Origin: Clostridia bacterium
Lineage (GTDB): Bacteria; Acidobacteriota; Terriglobia; Terriglobales; Acidobacteriaceae
Assembly (NCBI GenBank): GCA_035561135.1
Contig: DATMYA010000020.1
Location: 1-55,016, forward strand
DNA length: 55,016 nt
Direction of reading: 5' to 3'
Both the position numbers and the translations under genes were made by a program. The notes below the pieces were generated by a model, which was not told the origin of the DNA, did no database searches, and saw only the letters and a program-made list of their open reading frames with translations. Of this stretch, positions 54,715-55,016 are shown piece by piece (the first letter of the stretch is position 1; each line of letters begins with the position of its first letter).

Positions 54715-55016
54715 ATGGAATCTCCAAACACGGTGACGCCAGAACAGAGCGTGGTTCCTTTTGCGCCCCACGCTCTGGAAGAAACACGCAGGACCCTGAC
54801 TCCACACGAGGCAGCGGCACCGAAAGAACTCACCCTTCGCGACTACTGGCACGTTTTGTTGCGCCGCAAGGGAGCCATTGGCGCATTTCTGCTCGTAGTG
54901 ATGATGGTCGTAACGCTCATCACATTGCGCACGCCGTCGCGCTATGTTTCAACCGGCCGCATCTCCGTCAGCCGTGAAAATCCTGATGTTGCTGGATTCA
55001 AGAACGGCGTTTCGTC
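54715..55016 (+). CDS. Wzz-type polysaccharide chain-length protein, partial
   Basis: The first 100 codons are in the window. ATG 54715 follows GAGGAG by six bases. A polar N-terminus of about 40 residues leads to ELTLRDYWHVLLRRKGAIG and a membrane helix (AFLLVVMMVVTLITL), then STGRISVSRENPDV. This is the usual start of Wzz/BY-kinase-type proteins that set the length of exported polysaccharides. The C-terminal part, which would show whether a tyrosine kinase is attached, lies outside the window. Confidence 0.8.
   Translation, partial: MESPNTVTPEQSVVPFAPHALEETRRTLTPHEAAAPKELTLRDYWHVLLRRKGAIGAFLLVVMMVVTLITLRTPSRYVSTGRISVSRENPDVAGFKNGVS

Overview
The window reads as a piece of an Acidobacteriota (Terriglobia-like) chromosome. 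This is inference from gene content, moderate-to-high GC, dense dispersed intergenic hairpin repeats and many weak or alternative start sites; no rRNA or other phylogenetic marker is present. I see about 41 protein genes. I see no tRNA, rRNA, CRISPR array, prophage or intact insertion sequence.

Positions 1-27,400 are mostly housekeeping and accessory genes. They begin with a REPIN-like inverted hairpin repeat (185-483), a secreted protein, a CYTH-domain protein, a GT39-like membrane glycosyltransferase, an RsbRD-like protein and secA. Cytochrome bd oxidase (cydAB), a DUF892 protein and a three-domain acyl-activating/ACP/acyltransferase protein follow. Next come a PilZ protein, an overlapping xerD-xerC pair, a DUF72 protein, a stand-alone LigD-type polymerase/primase, a nucleotidyltransferase and a phosphoesterase. 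The stretch ends with a catalytic/non-catalytic M16 peptidase pair, two very small basic proteins, a membrane diguanylate cyclase and a UdgX-type uracil-DNA glycosylase whose C-terminus is frameshifted.

Positions 27,600-48,250 form a respiratory island, nearly all on the minus strand. In transcription order one part is ric (Fe-S repair), nnrS and quinol-dependent NO reductase, preceded by a Crp/Fnr regulator and a radical SAM protein of the AhbD/NirJ type. The other part encodes what looks like a complete route for electrons from the quinone pool to the cell exterior. It has a 7-heme NapC/NirT protein built like Geobacter ImcH, an 11-heme/cytochrome b fusion built like CbcL, a small periplasmic monoheme cytochrome, a decaheme MtrA/DmsE/PioA-type cytochrome and an MtrB/PioB-like outer-membrane barrel. 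Two Fnr-like proteins with a C-x2-C-x8-C cluster (one without its DNA-binding domain), an orphan MASE1-PAS histidine kinase and a degenerate receiver lie beside it. Copies of a TGTGA-N6-TCACA palindrome occur upstream of several of these genes and suggest one Crp/Fnr regulon.

Positions 48,450-54,620 on the plus strand hold a four-gene electron-transfer-flavoprotein cluster: a large acyl-CoA dehydrogenase-like protein, a FixC-FixX fusion, EtfB and a divergent EtfA. It probably feeds electrons from acyl-CoA oxidation into the same quinone pool. The window ends inside a Wzz-type polysaccharide chain-length gene.
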